52,527 nt of DNA, from contig NZ_JTJL01000018.1 in assembly GCF_001678495.1 (NCBI RefSeq), positions 1 through 52,527 of the forward strand. The letters run 5' to 3'. A program made the translations under genes and the position numbers. Position 1 is the first letter of the stretch. The number at the start of each line of letters is the position of its first letter. Positions 31,857 to 43,153 of this stretch are shown piece after piece. This DNA is from Gallibacterium salpingitidis (GTDB taxonomy: Bacteria; Pseudomonadota; Gammaproteobacteria; Enterobacterales; Pasteurellaceae). The notes under the pieces were generated by a model. That model was not told where the DNA came from. It did not search any database and was given only the letters and a program-made list of their open reading frames with translations.

Positions 31857-32942
31857 ATGACTAATCATGCTCACAGTAGTGCAGATCTTGATAACACTGT
31901 CGCTGATCTAATCCGCTTAACCCAATATAGCCATGGCGCAGGTTGTGGCTGCAAAATTTCCCCAAAAGTTTTAGAAACCATCTTACATACTGAAATTGAA
32001 AAATTTGTCGATCCGCATCTTTTAGTCGGTAATGAAAGTAAAGATGATGCGGCGGTGTATGATATTGGTAATGGTATGGGAATTATCAGTACCACCGATT
32101 TCTTTATGCCAATTGTTGATGATCCTTTTACCTTTGGACGCATTGCCGCCACTAATGCAATTAGCGATATTTTCGCAATGGGCGGCAAGCCAATTATGGC
32201 GATTGCTATTTTAGGTTTCCCAATTAAATTACTACCGCCAGAAATCGCCAGACGTATTGTTGAAGGTGGTCGCCAAGCCTGTAAAGATGCTGGTATTTCA
32301 TTGGCTGGTGGACATTCGATTGATTCACCAGAACCGATTTTTGGTTTAGCAGTAACAGGCATTATTCCATTAGAAAAAGTGAAGAAAAACAATTCAGCGA
32401 AAGCAGGTTGTGAACTCTTTTTAACGAAACCGCTAGGTATCGGTATTCTTACTACCGCCGAGAAAAAAGGTAAATTAAAAGCAGAACATAAAGGTTTAGC
32501 CGCCCAAGTGATGTGTCAAATGAACAAAATCGGTGCGCAATTCTCTGAATTAGACGGTGTAACCGCGATGACAGACGTCACTGGTTTTGGACTATTAGGC
32601 CATTTAATTGAAGTGTGTGAAGGTTCTAACGTGATAGCAGAAGTAAATTTTGCACAAATCAGAACATTAGATGGTGTCGATGATTATATTAAGAAAGGCT
32701 GTATTCCAGGCGGTACACAACGTAACTTTGATAGTTATGGTCATCTTGTTAGTCCGATAACCGAACAACAAAAAGCCATTCTTTGTGATCCACAAACCTC
32801 TGGTGGTTTATTAGTTGCTGTCACAAATGACGATAAACCACGCCTATTTGAGCTTGCTGAACAAGCAGGAATTGCATTAATTCCAATAGGCAAATTAGTT
32901 GAGAAAAAAGCTGATACAACTATTTTGGTTGAGGTTAATTAA
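31857..32942 (+). CDS. selD: Selenide, water dikinase (selenophosphate synthase)
   Basis: It makes selenophosphate, the selenium donor for selenocysteine and selenouridine, from selenide and ATP. The N-terminal [12 protein letters not shown] carries catalytic Cys30; it is Cys here, not the selenocysteine some bacteria use. [40 protein letters not shown] and [12 protein letters not shown] are family motifs. At 361 residues it is slightly longer than E. coli SelD (347), with extra residues at the N-terminus. The organism should therefore make selenoproteins or selenium-modified tRNA. No selA or selB is in the window. A terminator follows. Confidence 0.97.
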   Translation: MTNHAHSSADLDNTVADLIRLTQYSHGAGCGCKISPKVLETILHTEIEKFVDPHLLVGNESKDDAAVYDIGNGMGIISTTDFFMPIVDDPFTFGRIAATNAISDIFAMGGKPIMAIAILGFPIKLLPPEIARRIVEGGRQACKDAGISLAGGHSIDSPEPIFGLAVTGIIPLEKVKKNNSAKAGCELFLTKPLGIGILTTAEKKGKLKAEHKGLAAQVMCQMNKIGAQFSELDGVTAMTDVTGFGLLGHLIEVCEGSNVIAEVNFAQIRTLDGVDDYIKKGCIPGGTQRNFDSYGHLVSPITEQQKAILCDPQTSGGLLVAVTNDDKPRLFELAEQAGIALIPIGKLVEKKADTTILVEVN

Positions 32943-32970
32943 TTAGCCAATCATCACAATAAAAATGAAG

Positions 32971-33006
32971 AAGCCTATCTTTAGTTGATAAAGATATGGC
33001 TTTTTT
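32971..33006 (+). terminator. Terminator of selD
   Basis: AAGCC-TATCTTT pairs with AAAGATA-t-GGCTT (one bulged T), followed by a T-run, about 30 bases after the selD stop. Confidence 0.8.
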
Positions 33007-33027
33007 ATCATTAACAGGAGAATTCTT

Positions 33028-33738
33028 ATGGCAATTAATCAATATGGACAAGAAGTAGGAGAATCTCTTCCTAATTGGATTCCTGCTGCTCGTCCACAAC
33101 TTATCACTCTCGAAGGTAAATACGTTCGTCTTGTTCCTTTGCGTACTGCTGGTGTTATTGAACAATTCATTGCTACAATCAAAGATAACAATTGTCTTGC
33201 CTCTCCAATGTGGACTTATCTTCCTATCGGAGATTTTTACGATACTAATCAACTACAAACTGTACTTGAACAGCATGCAAAAAGTGATGACCCTTTGCAT
33301 TATGCGATTGTTGATGTTCATACAGGCGCTGTAGAAGGCTCAATTGCACTAATGCGTATCGATCCCAATAATGGGGTTATCGAAGTGGGCTGGCTGATCT
33401 TCACTCCGGCATTGCAACGCACTGTCAAATCTACTGAACTGCACTATCTTTTGATGCAGTATGTATTTGATAAACTAGGTTATCGCCGTTATGAATGGAA
33501 ATGTGATGCTCTTAATGCCCCATCTGTAAATGCAGCATTGCGTTTAGGTTTCATTTATGAAGGCACATTTTCTAATGCTGTCGTTTACAAAGGACGTAAT
33601 CGCGATACAGCTTGGTTCTCTATTACTGCCCAACGTTGGCCGAACTGTCGAGATGCATTTACCGCTTGGTTATCGCCACAAAACTTTAACCCTGACGGAA
33701 CTCAACGTCACCGATTAAGTGAACTTCGTACCAGCTAA
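33028..33738 (+). CDS. GNAT-family N-acetyltransferase (RimJ/RimL-like)
   Basis: This acetyl-CoA-dependent N-acetyltransferase of the RimL-like group (COG1670) has 236 residues. ITLEGKYVRLVPLRTAGVIEQF opens the fold, and GVIEVGWLIFTPALQRT is the motif A region. YRRYEWKCDALNAPSVNAALRLGFIYEGTF is typical of this group, where the Asn and Ser/Ala positions help bind CoA. The closing WFSITAQRWP matches related proteins of unknown substrate. GGAG lies 8 bases before the ATG. The function is known only to the level of the fold. It stands alone between two terminators. Confidence 0.85.
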   Translation: MAINQYGQEVGESLPNWIPAARPQLITLEGKYVRLVPLRTAGVIEQFIATIKDNNCLASPMWTYLPIGDFYDTNQLQTVLEQHAKSDDPLHYAIVDVHTGAVEGSIALMRIDPNNGVIEVGWLIFTPALQRTVKSTELHYLLMQYVFDKLGYRRYEWKCDALNAPSVNAALRLGFIYEGTFSNAVVYKGRNRDTAWFSITAQRWPNCRDAFTAWLSPQNFNPDGTQRHRLSELRTS

Positions 33739-33756
33739 AACATATTTTTATGATAC

Positions 33757-33784
33757 AAAAAACCACGCCAATCAGCGTGGTTTT
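33757..33784. terminator. Bidirectional terminator between the GNAT gene and thrS
   Basis: AAAACCACGC and GCGTGGTTTT pair around a CAATCA loop, with A- and T-runs on both sides, between convergent genes. Confidence 0.9.
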
Positions 33785-33810
33785 CTCTTTATTGACTCTT
33801 ATAAATAAAA

Positions 33811-35742
33811 TTACTCTTCACCAAGTAATTTCAATTCACGTCCTCTGACTTGTTTCTTCAAGATTTCAGTAAACTCTTCTACAGTGAAAGAACCTAAATC
33901 TTGCCCTTTACGAGTACGTACTGCGATCTTACCTTCCGCAATTTCCTTATCACCACAAACTAGCATATAAGGAACACGTTTTAAGGTATGTTCACGAATC
34001 TTAAAGCCGATTTTCTCGTTACGTAGATCTGATTTCACACGTAAACCTGCATCAGAAAGGGTTTTCACCACTTTTTGTACATACTCTGCTTGTGAATCAG
34101 TAATATTCATTACTACCGCTTGAGTTGGTGCTAACCACGCTGGGAAGAAACCAGCATATTCCTCGGTGATAATACCAATGAAACGCTCGATTGAACCTAA
34201 AATCGCGCGGTGAATCATTACTGGTGTTTTACGTTCATTATCTTCCGCTACATAAGACGCATTCAATCGGCCCGGTAACGCAAAGTCTAACTGTACTGTA
34301 CCGCATTGCCATTCACGTCCGATACTGTCACGTAATGCAAACTCAAGTTTTGGTCCATAGAATGCACCTTCACCCGGTTGCACTTCATACGCTAAGCCAT
34401 TGTGTTCTAATGCTTTGGCTAAGTCAGCTTCCGCACGATCCCACATTTCATCTGAACCAATACGGCTTTCCGGACGAGTAGATAATTTCACATAAATATC
34501 AGTGAAACCGAAAGTGCTATAAATATCGTAAACCATCTTAATACAAGAAGTTACTTCACTTTCAATTTGATCTTCAGTACAGAAAATATGTGCATCATCT
34601 TGGGTAAAACCACGTACACGCATCAAACCATGCAATGAACCTGATGGCTCGTTACGATGGCAAGAACCAAATTCCGCCATACGCAATGGTAAATCACGAT
34701 AAGATTTCAATCCTTGATTAAAGATTTGTACGTGTCCTGGGCAGTTCATCGGTTTAATTGCATATTCGCGGTTTTCTGATGAAGTGGTGAACATTAAATC
34801 ACCATAGTTTTGCCAGTGGCCAGTTCTTTCCCAAAGTACACGATCCATCATAAACGGACCTTTTACTTCTTGGTAATCATACTCTTTTAATTTAGCACGC
34901 ACGAAAGTTTCTAATTCGCGGAAAATGGTCCAACCGTCATTGTGCCAGAACACCATTCCTGGTGCTTCTTCTTGCATATGATACAAATCGAGTGCTTTAC
35001 CAATTTTACGGTGGTCACGTTTTGCAGCTTCTTCTAAACGTTTCAAATATTCAGCAAGTTGTTTCTTATCTGCCCACGCTGTACCGTAAATACGTTGCAA
35101 CATCTTATTATTGCTATCACCACGCCAATATGCGCCAGCCACTTTTTGTAATTTGAAATGATGGCAAAAACGCATATTTGGTACGTGCGGACCACGACAC
35201 ATATCAATATATTCTTGGTGATGATACAACGCTGGTGTAGCTGTTTTTTCGATATTTTCTTCGAGAATTGCCATTTTGTATGGCTCACCGCGTTTTTCGA
35301 AAACGTCGTGTGCAGTTTGCCAAGAAACTGGTTCTTTCACTACATCGTAATCAGTTTTCGCTAACTCCAACATCCGTTTTTCAATTTTTTCTAAATCTTC
35401 GGTAGTGAGTGACTGATCTAAATCGATGTCATAGTAGAAACCATTTTCAATGGTTGGCCCAATTGCCATTTTGGCATTTGGATAAAGTTGTTTTAACGCA
35501 TGACCTAGTAAGTGTGCGCAAGAGTGACGAATAATTTCTAAACCGTCTTCATCTTTTGCAGTAATAATTTCTAATTTTGCATCTTCACTAATCAAATCGC
35601 AGGCATCTTTACGTTCACCGTTAACACGACCTGCAATACACGCTTTCGCAAGACCTGCACCAATACTTTGGGCAACTTCTAGGACAGTAATAGGTTGATC
35701 AAATTGACGTTGAGAACCGTCAGGTAAAGTAATAATAGGCAT
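33811..35742 (-). CDS. thrS: Threonyl-tRNA synthetase
   Basis: This class II synthetase charges tRNA-Thr. The TGS domain (about residues 1-62), the editing domain with [19 protein letters not shown] and [12 protein letters not shown], and the catalytic core follow. The core has a zinc-ligand Cys in [10 protein letters not shown], motif 2 [22 protein letters not shown] and motif 3 near [17 protein letters not shown]. The C-terminal anticodon-binding domain completes it. At 643 residues it is the E. coli length (642). TAAGGA lies 8 bases before the ATG. The leader holds an anticodon-like hairpin, so translational self-repression as in E. coli is likely. Confidence 0.98.
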   Translation of the reverse strand: MPIITLPDGSQRQFDQPITVLEVAQSIGAGLAKACIAGRVNGERKDACDLISEDAKLEIITAKDEDGLEIIRHSCAHLLGHALKQLYPNAKMAIGPTIENGFYYDIDLDQSLTTEDLEKIEKRMLELAKTDYDVVKEPVSWQTAHDVFEKRGEPYKMAILEENIEKTATPALYHHQEYIDMCRGPHVPNMRFCHHFKLQKVAGAYWRGDSNNKMLQRIYGTAWADKKQLAEYLKRLEEAAKRDHRKIGKALDLYHMQEEAPGMVFWHNDGWTIFRELETFVRAKLKEYDYQEVKGPFMMDRVLWERTGHWQNYGDLMFTTSSENREYAIKPMNCPGHVQIFNQGLKSYRDLPLRMAEFGSCHRNEPSGSLHGLMRVRGFTQDDAHIFCTEDQIESEVTSCIKMVYDIYSTFGFTDIYVKLSTRPESRIGSDEMWDRAEADLAKALEHNGLAYEVQPGEGAFYGPKLEFALRDSIGREWQCGTVQLDFALPGRLNASYVAEDNERKTPVMIHRAILGSIERFIGIITEEYAGFFPAWLAPTQAVVMNITDSQAEYVQKVVKTLSDAGLRVKSDLRNEKIGFKIREHTLKRVPYMLVCGDKEIAEGKIAVRTRKGQDLGSFTVEEFTEILKKQVRGRELKLLGEE

Positions 35743-35760
35743 AATAAAATCCTTACAGTG

Positions 35761-35781
35761 GTTACCTATACGAGGGGTAAC
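35761..35781 (-). promoter_or_regulatory. Anticodon-like operator hairpin in the thrS leader
   Basis: On the minus strand GTTACC and GGTAAC form a 6-bp stem around C-CUCGUAU-A, 19-39 bases before the thrS ATG and just upstream of the ribosome site. The 7-nt loop CUCGUAU places U33, the anticodon CGU and A37 as in tRNA-Thr. In E. coli, ThrRS binds such a leader hairpin (operator domain 2) and blocks translation. The hairpin is seen; its binding is inferred. Confidence 0.65.
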
Positions 35782-35825
35782 TTGTGATTAAAAAAATTTT
35801 GTTTTGAACTTTGCAAAATAAAATA

Positions 35826-35848
35826 CCCACAATGTATTCCATTGCGGG
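35826..35848 (-). terminator. Terminator after folE / upstream thrS leader hairpin
   Basis: On the minus strand CCCGCAATG and CATTGTGGG pair (one G-U wobble) around GAATA, followed by TATTTTATTTT, about 48 bases after the folE stop. It looks like a folE terminator. If thrS is transcribed through it, it could also be the upstream stem of the thrS operator. Confidence 0.65.
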
Positions 35849-35895
35849 CGTGAGTATAGCATAGCTAAAATATGAATAAAATTTGAAAAATTAAA

Positions 35896-36552
35896 CTATT
35901 TTGAGATCAATGAGAGAAATTCTTGTCGTGTTGCACGATCTTGTAAAAATACACCACCATACGCCGATGTTACGGTAAAGCTATTTGCATCACGCACACC
36001 GCGGCATTTCACACAAAAATGGGTAGCTCGAACATAAACTGCCACATCTTCTGTTTGCAATAATGTTTGAAATGCAGTCAAAATTTGCTCGGTTAAACGC
36101 TCTTGTACTTGCGGTCGTTGTGCAAAGAAATCCACCACTCGATTGATTTTCGACAAACCAATCACCCAATCTTTTGGGTAGTAAGCTACCGATACCTTGC
36201 CGGCAAAAGTGACAAAATGGTGCTCGCAAGTGCTGGTTAAATTAATATCATTAACCAACACCATTTCGCTAACTTTCATGCGGTTTTCAATACGGGTAAT
36301 TTTCGGGAAATTATGATAATCCAAACCACTAAAGATTTCGTCAAGATACATTTTGGCAAGGCGTTTTGGCGTTTCTTCTAAACTATCATCGCGTAAGTCC
36401 AAACCTAAAATATTCATCACTTCACGCATATGTTGTTCTATTTTTTGCCGACGCTCATCTTGTGTTCCGACTCTTGCGACCATTGGTGTTTCTAATCCTT
36501 TCGTCGCTAAAGCTGCTCTAACCTGTTGAGCTTCTTGTGAAATTGTGTTCAT
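35896..36552 (-). CDS. folE: GTP cyclohydrolase I (FolE type)
   Basis: It converts GTP to 7,8-dihydroneopterin triphosphate, the first step of folate synthesis, as a zinc-dependent decamer. The zinc ligands are in TCEHHFV (Cys and His) and FCVKCRG (Cys). [33 protein letters not shown] is the conserved core, and the end [16 protein letters not shown] matches E. coli FolE. It has 218 residues (E. coli 222). An AGGAG-like site precedes the ATG. It diverges from holD; the MetJ control known in E. coli is not visible here. Confidence 0.97.
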   Translation of the reverse strand: MNTISQEAQQVRAALATKGLETPMVARVGTQDERRQKIEQHMREVMNILGLDLRDDSLEETPKRLAKMYLDEIFSGLDYHNFPKITRIENRMKVSEMVLVNDINLTSTCEHHFVTFAGKVSVAYYPKDWVIGLSKINRVVDFFAQRPQVQERLTEQILTAFQTLLQTEDVAVYVRATHFCVKCRGVRDANSFTVTSAYGGVFLQDRATRQEFLSLISK

Positions 36553-36705
36553 TAACCACTCCTTTTTTATTAGGCGGATATTCTAACAATCGTTATACAT
36601 TTGTGAAAGGAAAAATAAACCTTAATACCGAAAACAAAATCAAGCACTGCCCCTGTATTTTTTAACAATAAATGCTATGATTGCCGCCATTATTGGGAGT
36701 AAAAA

Positions 36706-37125
36706 ATGAATAGACGAGAGTTGTTACTACAAGAAATGGGAATTACCCTTTGGCAATTAACTAAACCAGAGGTGTTACAGGGCATAGGTAATATGCAAAT
36801 TCCTGCGCAAATACATACATTATTACTCGCTGATGATCCGCAATTTTCCCAATATCCTTTGCTACAAGATCTATTACGCGCAGCCAATAGTACAGAACCA
36901 CAATTTCTGAGTATTACTACGGAAAAATTACCACGTTTAGAAACGCAGCACGCATTACTAATCTTCTGTGCAAAAAATTGTCATACTGCTCTGTTGAATT
37001 CACCTTTTGCAAAGCAACCTCACTCCGCTATTGTGCTACCGCAAGATCTGAAACTAACCTTGACGCAAAAGCGTCAGATTTGGCAACAAATTCAACAATT
37101 TTTATTACAACAAAATGAACATTAA
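36706..37125 (+). CDS. holD: DNA polymerase III psi subunit
   Basis: HolD links the clamp loader to chi and so to SSB in the replisome. The N-terminal segment MNRRELLLQEMGITLWQLTKPEVLQG matches the family pattern (a short tail, then GIT.W.L..P..LQG) that binds the clamp loader. The 139-residue length fits, and HolD is poorly conserved beyond this. Its stop overlaps the rimI start by 11 nt, the well-known holD-rimI arrangement, which strengthens the call. A GGGAG site lies 8 bases before the ATG. Confidence 0.92.
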   Translation: MNRRELLLQEMGITLWQLTKPEVLQGIGNMQIPAQIHTLLLADDPQFSQYPLLQDLLRAANSTEPQFLSITTEKLPRLETQHALLIFCAKNCHTALLNSPFAKQPHSAIVLPQDLKLTLTQKRQIWQQIQQFLLQQNEH

Positions 37126-37561
37126 TATTCAGCCTATTCAAGACAGTGATTTTTCTGAGTTATATCCCATCGAAACAGCTGCACATACCGTACCTTGGAG
37201 CCTTGGCACATTAAAGAATAATCAAGGTGATAATTATCTGAATCTTAAAATTTTACAGCAACAACAAATTGTTGGTTTCTGTATCTGTCAGGTAGTGTTA
37301 GATGAAGCTACACTGTTTAATATTGCGATTGATCCTACATTTCAAGGAAACGGCTTGGGTAAACAATTATTGCAAGAACTGATGAATCAACTCATCAATA
37401 AAGGTGTTAATACACTTTGGCTTGAAGTAAGAGAATCCAACAAAAAAGCCCAATCCTTATATCAAGCATTAGGCTTTAATGAAGTTACTTTGCGTAAAAA
37501 CTACTATCCATTGGCCGACGGCGGACGCGAACACGCAGTCATTATGGCGTGTTACTTATAA
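37115..37561 (+). CDS. rimI: Ribosomal protein S18-alanine N-acetyltransferase
   Basis: RimI acetylates the N-terminal alanine of ribosomal protein S18. The GNAT fold is clear: motif A is IDPTFQGNGLGKQLLQEL (Q/RxxGxG/A pyrophosphate loop), followed by LWLEVRESNKKAQSLYQALGFNEV and KNYYPLADGGREHAVIM, the RimI ending. At 148 residues it matches E. coli RimI. It is translationally coupled to holD by an 11-nt overlap, and its stop overlaps that of the convergent ribD by 6 nt. Confidence 0.96.
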   Translation: MNINIQPIQDSDFSELYPIETAAHTVPWSLGTLKNNQGDNYLNLKILQQQQIVGFCICQVVLDEATLFNIAIDPTFQGNGLGKQLLQELMNQLINKGVNTLWLEVRESNKKAQSLYQALGFNEVTLRKNYYPLADGGREHAVIMACYL

Positions 37562-38689
37562 ATTCGGCTTACGATAGACCAGTTTAATATCCTCACCAAT
37601 CTGTTGCGTTTCTGCCAATTGCCATAATGGCACATCAGCTAAATGCTGCAATTGTGGTAAGTGGCATAGTCCTCTCGCTTGATCACCTAACAATTTCGGC
37701 GCGATATAGACAATTAATTCATCCACCAACTCTGCCTCAAGCAATTTTCCTGCTAAAGTAGCTCCCGCTTCCACCCAAACAGAATTAATTTGCTGTCTGC
37801 CTAAAAAGTTAAATAGGTCAGTGAAAAAATAAGGACTCTCAGCGATCATCTGTTGCTGGCAAAAATCAGGAAAGTTTTGCATTGCTCGCTCTTGAGAGCT
37901 GATTAGCCAAATCGGTGATTCAGTCGCAAACAAACGCCCTGTTGGTTGAATTTTATGTTGTGAATCTAAAATAATGCGTAATGGCTGACGTAATTTTTGT
38001 TCCGGATAATCAGCCTTAATTTGCTCGCTTAGTTGCTGCCAACGCACTGTTAAAGCGGCATCATCCGTCATTACCGTTTTACTGGTTGATAAGATTGCTG
38101 ATGCCATTGCACGATATTGCTGCACATCTTGTCTAGCTAATTCCCCAGTGATCCATTGACTTTCGCCATTCGCCATCGCAGTGCGCCCATCAATACTCAT
38201 TGCCATTTTTAATTGTACATAAGGAAATCCTGTGCGCATTCTTTTCAAAAAACCGCGATTTAGTTGTTCTGCTTCTTGTTCCAATAAACCAACTGCTGTT
38301 TCAACACCTGCTTCATTCAACATTCGCAAACCACGACCAGCAACTTGTGGATTAGGATCTTGCATCGCTGCAATCACTTTGCTGACACCAGCTTCGATCA
38401 ACCCTTTGGCACAAGGTGGAGTACGTCCATAATGCGAACAAGGTTCTAACGTCACATACGCCGTCGCCCCTTTTGCTTGTTCCCCTGCTTGGCGCATTGC
38501 CATCACTTCTGCATGACCTTCGCCAGCTTTAGCGTGATAACCTTGTCCAACAATTCTCCCTTCTTTCACTAACACGCACCCCACTGCCGGATTTGGTGTA
38601 CAAGTGAATCTACCTTTCTTGGCTAGTTCAATGGCTAATGCCATAAATTGCTGATCTTCTCGTGAAAAGTCTGCTGATCCTGCTGACAT
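37556..38689 (-). CDS. ribD: Bifunctional riboflavin biosynthesis deaminase/reductase
   Basis: It carries out two early steps of riboflavin synthesis: deamination, then NADPH-dependent reduction of the ribosyl side chain. The N-terminal cytidine-deaminase domain has zinc motifs HAEVMAM and PCSHYGRTPPC. The C-terminal reductase domain starts at PYVQLKMAMSIDGRTA and includes VWVEAGATLAGKLL. It has 377 residues (E. coli 367). No FMN riboswitch precedes it. It lies 8 bp after nrdR and is probably in an hrpA-nrdR-ribD unit. Confidence 0.97.
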   Translation of the reverse strand: MSAGSADFSREDQQFMALAIELAKKGRFTCTPNPAVGCVLVKEGRIVGQGYHAKAGEGHAEVMAMRQAGEQAKGATAYVTLEPCSHYGRTPPCAKGLIEAGVSKVIAAMQDPNPQVAGRGLRMLNEAGVETAVGLLEQEAEQLNRGFLKRMRTGFPYVQLKMAMSIDGRTAMANGESQWITGELARQDVQQYRAMASAILSTSKTVMTDDAALTVRWQQLSEQIKADYPEQKLRQPLRIILDSQHKIQPTGRLFATESPIWLISSQERAMQNFPDFCQQQMIAESPYFFTDLFNFLGRQQINSVWVEAGATLAGKLLEAELVDELIVYIAPKLLGDQARGLCHLPQLQHLADVPLWQLAETQQIGEDIKLVYRKPNL

Positions 38690-38697
38690 TTTAATCG

Positions 38698-39153
38698 TTA
38701 TCCCTCTCGTTGTAATTTGTCGATTTCATCACTGAATTGTTTAATATCATCAAAGCTGAGATAAACCGAAGCAAAGCGAATATAAGCTACTTTGTCTAAT
38801 TTTTTTAATTCATTCATTACCAGTGTTCCCACCAATTTACTAGAAACTTCTCGTTCACCAGAAGTCTGTAAGGTATGAATAATTCGGCTAATCGCATTCT
38901 CAATATTTTCTTCACTAACAGGTCGTTTTTCTAACGCACGTGAAAAACCTGCCCGTAATTTATCTTCATTGAAAGGCTCTCTATTACCATTATTTTTCAC
39001 AATTTTTGGTGTGACTAATTCTGCCATTTCAAACGTAGTAAAACGTTCGTGACATTGTAAACACTCTCGACGGCGGCGAATCTGATAGCCATCAGCGACC
39101 AGACGACTATCGATGACTTTTGTGTCCTGTGCGGAACAAAAAGGACAATGCAT
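38698..39153 (-). CDS. nrdR: Transcriptional repressor NrdR
   Basis: It is a nucleotide-sensing repressor of ribonucleotide reductase genes. The N-terminal zinc ribbon has CPFC (3-6) and CLQCHERF, and the ATP-cone domain (about 49-139) has [20 protein letters not shown] and [14 protein letters not shown] chose the ATG at 39153 (151 residues, the family length) because AGGAGG lies 6 bases upstream. A longer frame from 39192 overlaps hrpA and adds 13 unrelated residues. The nrdR-ribD order is common in gammaproteobacteria. Confidence 0.97.
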   Translation of the reverse strand: MHCPFCSAQDTKVIDSRLVADGYQIRRRRECLQCHERFTTFEMAELVTPKIVKNNGNREPFNEDKLRAGFSRALEKRPVSEENIENAISRIIHTLQTSGEREVSSKLVGTLVMNELKKLDKVAYIRFASVYLSFDDIKQFSDEIDKLQREG

Positions 39154-39175
39154 ATTGCCTCCTCTATTTTTAGTT

Positions 39176-42100
39176 TTAGCCCAAACTTTCAATCAAATTA
39201 AGAATACGCTTATCAGAAATCGGATAGGCTGTACCTAATTGCTGAGCAAATAAACTTACGCGCAGCTCCTCAATCATATACCGAATTTCTAAAATTTCAT
39301 CTGAAATTGGTTTCGATTTTGGTAATTTATTTAATAGTTGTTGATAGGCTTGCTGTACTTTCTCAATACGCAGCATTGCCGCCCTGTCACGATTCACGTC
39401 CTGCGCCACTTTATCTAGACGTTTGTCAATTGCTTGCAGATAACGATTCAAATCTGCCAGACGCGGATATCCTGTTTTTTCAACAAACCCTGGATAAATC
39501 AAGGCGCTAATTTGTGCTTTTATATCTGACAAAGCAAACGCTAAATTAAAATCTAAACGCCCTTTCATTCGTTTATTAATTTCAAAAGTTAAAGTCAAAA
39601 TTTGCTCAACTTTTTGCGCAATATCTACTGTTACCTCGTTTAAATTAGCCCGCACAAAATCACGTAGTTGCTCAAACTTTTCTTCTTCCCAAACTACACC
39701 GCCAAAATCCACGATCAATTTATCCACTGCACAAGCAATACAATCATCAATTAACTGTAATACCGTTCCGAATGGTGTGAAATACAGTCCTAACTTGGCT
39801 TTATTTGGCAATTTTTCGTGTAGATATTTAATTGGTGATGGCACATTTAATAATAATAAACGACGTAAACCCGCTTGCATCGCACGTTGTTGCTCAAATT
39901 CAGTTTCAAACAATTTAATGCCAACCGCTTCTTTCTCATCAACTATTGCAGGATAAGCCTTAATACTAAAGCCATGTTTCTTCTGTTCATAAAACTGTGG
40001 CAAAGTAGCAAAGTTCCAAATATGAATGCCAGATTGCTCAATACCATCATCAGCAACCTCGGCAATACTTTGTTGAATCCGATCTTTTAATGACACCTTT
40101 AAATCATCTAAATCGCCACTTTCTGCGATCTTTTTACCTTTTTCATCAATAACGCGGAAAGTCATTTTTAGATGTGTTGGCACTTGTTCCCAATTCCATT
40201 CTGACGGTTCCACCCATACACCCGTCATTTTACGGAATTGCTCACTTAAGCTCTCTACCAAAGGTTTTTCCAATGGCGTTGCTCTGGCTAAAAAAGCTTC
40301 TGCGTAATTTGGTGCAGGCACAAAATTACGACGTTGTGCTTTTGGTAATGATTTAATCAAAGCCATTACCAATTCTTTTCGTAAGCCAGGAATTTGCCAA
40401 TCAAAGCCATGCAAATCAATCTGATTTAATAACGGCAATGGAATATGGACAGTAACGCCATCAGCATCAGTTCCCGGTTCAAATTGATAGCTTAACTTCA
40501 ATTTTAAATTACCCTGATGCCAAAAATTTGGGAAATCTAATGTGCTAATATTAGCTTCTTCATTTAATAAAAAGGCTTTCTCAAAATTGAGCAACTCTGG
40601 CTGTGTTTTTTGTGTTTGTTGCCACCATTTATCAAAATGGCGCTGCGAAACAATTTCGGCTGGAATCCGCTGATCATAAAAGTCAAACAATGTTTGTTCG
40701 CTCACCAAAATATCGCGGCGACGAGTCTTATGTTCCAACTCTTCCACTTCTTGAATCAATTTTTGGTTATCAAAGAAGAATTTATGTCGGGTTTGCCAAT
40801 CACCTTCCACTAAAGCAGCGCGAATAAAAATTTCACGACTGACCATTGGATCGATAGCACCATAATTAACACTTCTCGCTTGCACAATCGGTACACCATA
40901 CAAAGTAACTTTTTCACTCGCCAACACTGCCCCTTGTTTTCTCGACCAATGTGGTTCGTGATAACTACGTTTTACCAAATGTTGTGCTAACGGTTCGATC
41001 CATTCCGATTCAATACTGGCAACCATTCTGCCCCATAATTTGCTGGTTTCAACCAATTCCGCCGCCATACACCATTTCGGTTGTTTCTTAAATAATACTG
41101 ACGCCGGGAAAATCGAGAAATGCGCATTTCTTGCTCCTAAATATTGCTGTTTCTCTGCCTCTTTTGCGCCAATATGAGATAGCAATCCTGTCAGTAATGC
41201 AGTATGTACTGCCACATATTCTGCCGGTTCGGAATTAATCGCCAACCCCATTTCACGTACTGTCAAGCGTAATTGATGGTAAATATCCTGCCACTCCCGA
41301 ATACGTAAATAATTTAAATAATCTTTCTGACAAAGGCGACGGAATTGATTACGTGATAGTTCTTTTTGTTGCTTCTGAATGTATTGCCATAAATTCACAA
41401 ATGCCAAGAAATCAGAATTTTTATCAGCAAAACGGCGATGTTTATCATCTGCTGATTGTTGTTTTTCTTGCGGACGTTCGCGTGGATCTTGAATTGATAA
41501 CGCCGATACAATCACCATTACTTCACGCAGGCTACCATTGGCTGCAGCACTTAATACCATTTTTCCTAAACGTGGATCAATCGGTAAATTGGCTAATTGA
41601 CGCCCGCTATCTGTTAATACCCGTTTTTTCCCTGCACGAGTATCAATCCATTTCAATGCTTGTAACTCTTCTAACAAGCGCAAGCCGTCCTGGATTTGAC
41701 GGCGATCTGGTGCATCAACAAACGGAAATGCCTCAATATCATCCAAACCTAATGCTGTCATTTGTAAAATGACTGACGCTAAATTAGTTCGCAAAATTTC
41801 AGGATCGGTAAATGGCGGACGATTATTAAAATCGTCCTCCGAATATAAACGAATACAAATCCCTTCACTTACCCGTCCACAACGCCCTTTACGTTGATTA
41901 GCTGAGGCTTGTGAGATTGGCTCAATCGGTAAACGTTGTACTTTAGTACGATAGCTATAACGGGAAATTCTTGCTGTTCCCGGATCAATAACATATTTAA
42001 TGCCTGGTACGGTTAAAGAGGTTTCAGCAACGTTGGTCGCTAAAATAATTCGATTAAGTCCACTTGGATGAAATATGCGATTTTGTTCTTGTGCCGATAA

Positions 42101-43120
42101 ACGAGCATATAATGGCAAAATTTCAGTATGGTGTAACTCTCGTCGTTCAAGTGCTTCCGCTGTATCACGAATTTCTCGTTCACCATTCATAAAAATTAAA
42201 ATATCGCCACGTCCTTCCGCTTGTAATTCATCAACAGCATCAAAGATCGCTTGTAATTGATCTTGATCTTCCGTTTCCGTCACTGGACGATAACGCACTT
42301 CAACAGGATAGGTACGACCAGAAACTTCAATAATTGGTGCATGATCAAAATGATCAGAAAAACGCTCTACATCAATGGTCGCTGAAGTAATAATAACTTT
42401 TAAATCTGGACGACGTGGTAAAAGCTGCTTTAAATACCCCAAAATAAAATCATTATTCAGGCTGCGTTCGTGAGCTTCATCAATAATTAACACTTCATAT
42501 TGATTCAAATAGCGATCCGATTGAATTTCTGCCAATAAAATCCCATCGGTCATCAATTTTATTTGCGTATTTTCACTAACCTGATCGTTAAAACGTACTT
42601 TATAACCGACAAGGCTGCCTAATTCGCTTTGTAACTCTTCAGCAATTCGAGTTGCTACTGAGCGTGCTGCAATACGGCGCGGTTGTGTGTGTCCAATTAA
42701 ACCTTTTGCCCCTAATCCCAATTCAAGACACATTTTCGGTAATTGTGTGGTTTTTCCCGAACCAGTTTCTCCAGCAATTACCACGACTTGATGTTGTTTT
42801 ATTGCTGCTAATATTTCTTCTCGACGCTGACTAACTGGTAATTCCTCCGGATAGCTAATCTCGGCAATAGGTTGCTGACGCTGCAATAATTTCTGTTTTG
42901 CAGTTTCAACTGCTTCACTCAATAGCGCTTGTAACTCTGGCTTTGCTTGCGCAGGTGCTTTTTTAATGCGGGCTAATAGCGGATATTTATCCACTAACAT
43001 CACTTGATCTAATTGCGATAATAATTGTTGTTGCCATTCTGCTAAAGGAGTTGTTTGTGTTGCCGATTTCTTATTAAAAAAACGTTTTTTCTTACTCTGA
43101 TTTTTTACTTGTTCTGACAT
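39176..43120 (-). CDS. hrpA: ATP-dependent RNA helicase HrpA
   Basis: This DEAH-box RNA helicase is linked in E. coli to mRNA processing and the rescue of stalled ribosomes. Walker A is [13 protein letters not shown], the DEAH box [13 protein letters not shown], motif III TSATID and motif [10 protein letters not shown]. The helicase-associated and DUF3418 C-terminal regions follow, giving 1314 residues (E. coli about 1300). It is read from a promoter that diverges from the neighbouring membrane-protein gene, with nrdR 22 bp downstream. Confidence 0.97.
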   Translation of the reverse strand: MSEQVKNQSKKKRFFNKKSATQTTPLAEWQQQLLSQLDQVMLVDKYPLLARIKKAPAQAKPELQALLSEAVETAKQKLLQRQQPIAEISYPEELPVSQRREEILAAIKQHQVVVIAGETGSGKTTQLPKMCLELGLGAKGLIGHTQPRRIAARSVATRIAEELQSELGSLVGYKVRFNDQVSENTQIKLMTDGILLAEIQSDRYLNQYEVLIIDEAHERSLNNDFILGYLKQLLPRRPDLKVIITSATIDVERFSDHFDHAPIIEVSGRTYPVEVRYRPVTETEDQDQLQAIFDAVDELQAEGRGDILIFMNGEREIRDTAEALERRELHHTEILPLYARLSAQEQNRIFHPSGLNRIILATNVAETSLTVPGIKYVIDPGTARISRYSYRTKVQRLPIEPISQASANQRKGRCGRVSEGICIRLYSEDDFNNRPPFTDPEILRTNLASVILQMTALGLDDIEAFPFVDAPDRRQIQDGLRLLEELQALKWIDTRAGKKRVLTDSGRQLANLPIDPRLGKMVLSAAANGSLREVMVIVSALSIQDPRERPQEKQQSADDKHRRFADKNSDFLAFVNLWQYIQKQQKELSRNQFRRLCQKDYLNYLRIREWQDIYHQLRLTVREMGLAINSEPAEYVAVHTALLTGLLSHIGAKEAEKQQYLGARNAHFSIFPASVLFKKQPKWCMAAELVETSKLWGRMVASIESEWIEPLAQHLVKRSYHEPHWSRKQGAVLASEKVTLYGVPIVQARSVNYGAIDPMVSREIFIRAALVEGDWQTRHKFFFDNQKLIQEVEELEHKTRRRDILVSEQTLFDFYDQRIPAEIVSQRHFDKWWQQTQKTQPELLNFEKAFLLNEEANISTLDFPNFWHQGNLKLKLSYQFEPGTDADGVTVHIPLPLLNQIDLHGFDWQIPGLRKELVMALIKSLPKAQRRNFVPAPNYAEAFLARATPLEKPLVESLSEQFRKMTGVWVEPSEWNWEQVPTHLKMTFRVIDEKGKKIAESGDLDDLKVSLKDRIQQSIAEVADDGIEQSGIHIWNFATLPQFYEQKKHGFSIKAYPAIVDEKEAVGIKLFETEFEQQRAMQAGLRRLLLLNVPSPIKYLHEKLPNKAKLGLYFTPFGTVLQLIDDCIACAVDKLIVDFGGVVWEEEKFEQLRDFVRANLNEVTVDIAQKVEQILTLTFEINKRMKGRLDFNLAFALSDIKAQISALIYPGFVEKTGYPRLADLNRYLQAIDKRLDKVAQDVNRDRAAMLRIEKVQQAYQQLLNKLPKSKPISDEILEIRYMIEELRVSLFAQQLGTAYPISDKRILNLIESLG

Positions 43121-43153
43121 AATTACTAAAAATCTCTTAACTACTTGCGGCCT

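Noticed and set aside
31871..32392. A 173-codon open frame on the minus strand
   Set aside because: It lies wholly inside selD in antisense, has no ribosome site and its translation resembles no family; selD is certain.
35743..35895. A T-box leader for thrS
   Set aside because: T-boxes are mainly in Gram-positive bacteria and the conserved T-box sequence is absent; the anticodon-like hairpin fits the E. coli operator type.
38690..39160. An FMN riboswitch before ribD
   Set aside because: ribD begins 8 bp after nrdR and no room or conserved RFN element exists.
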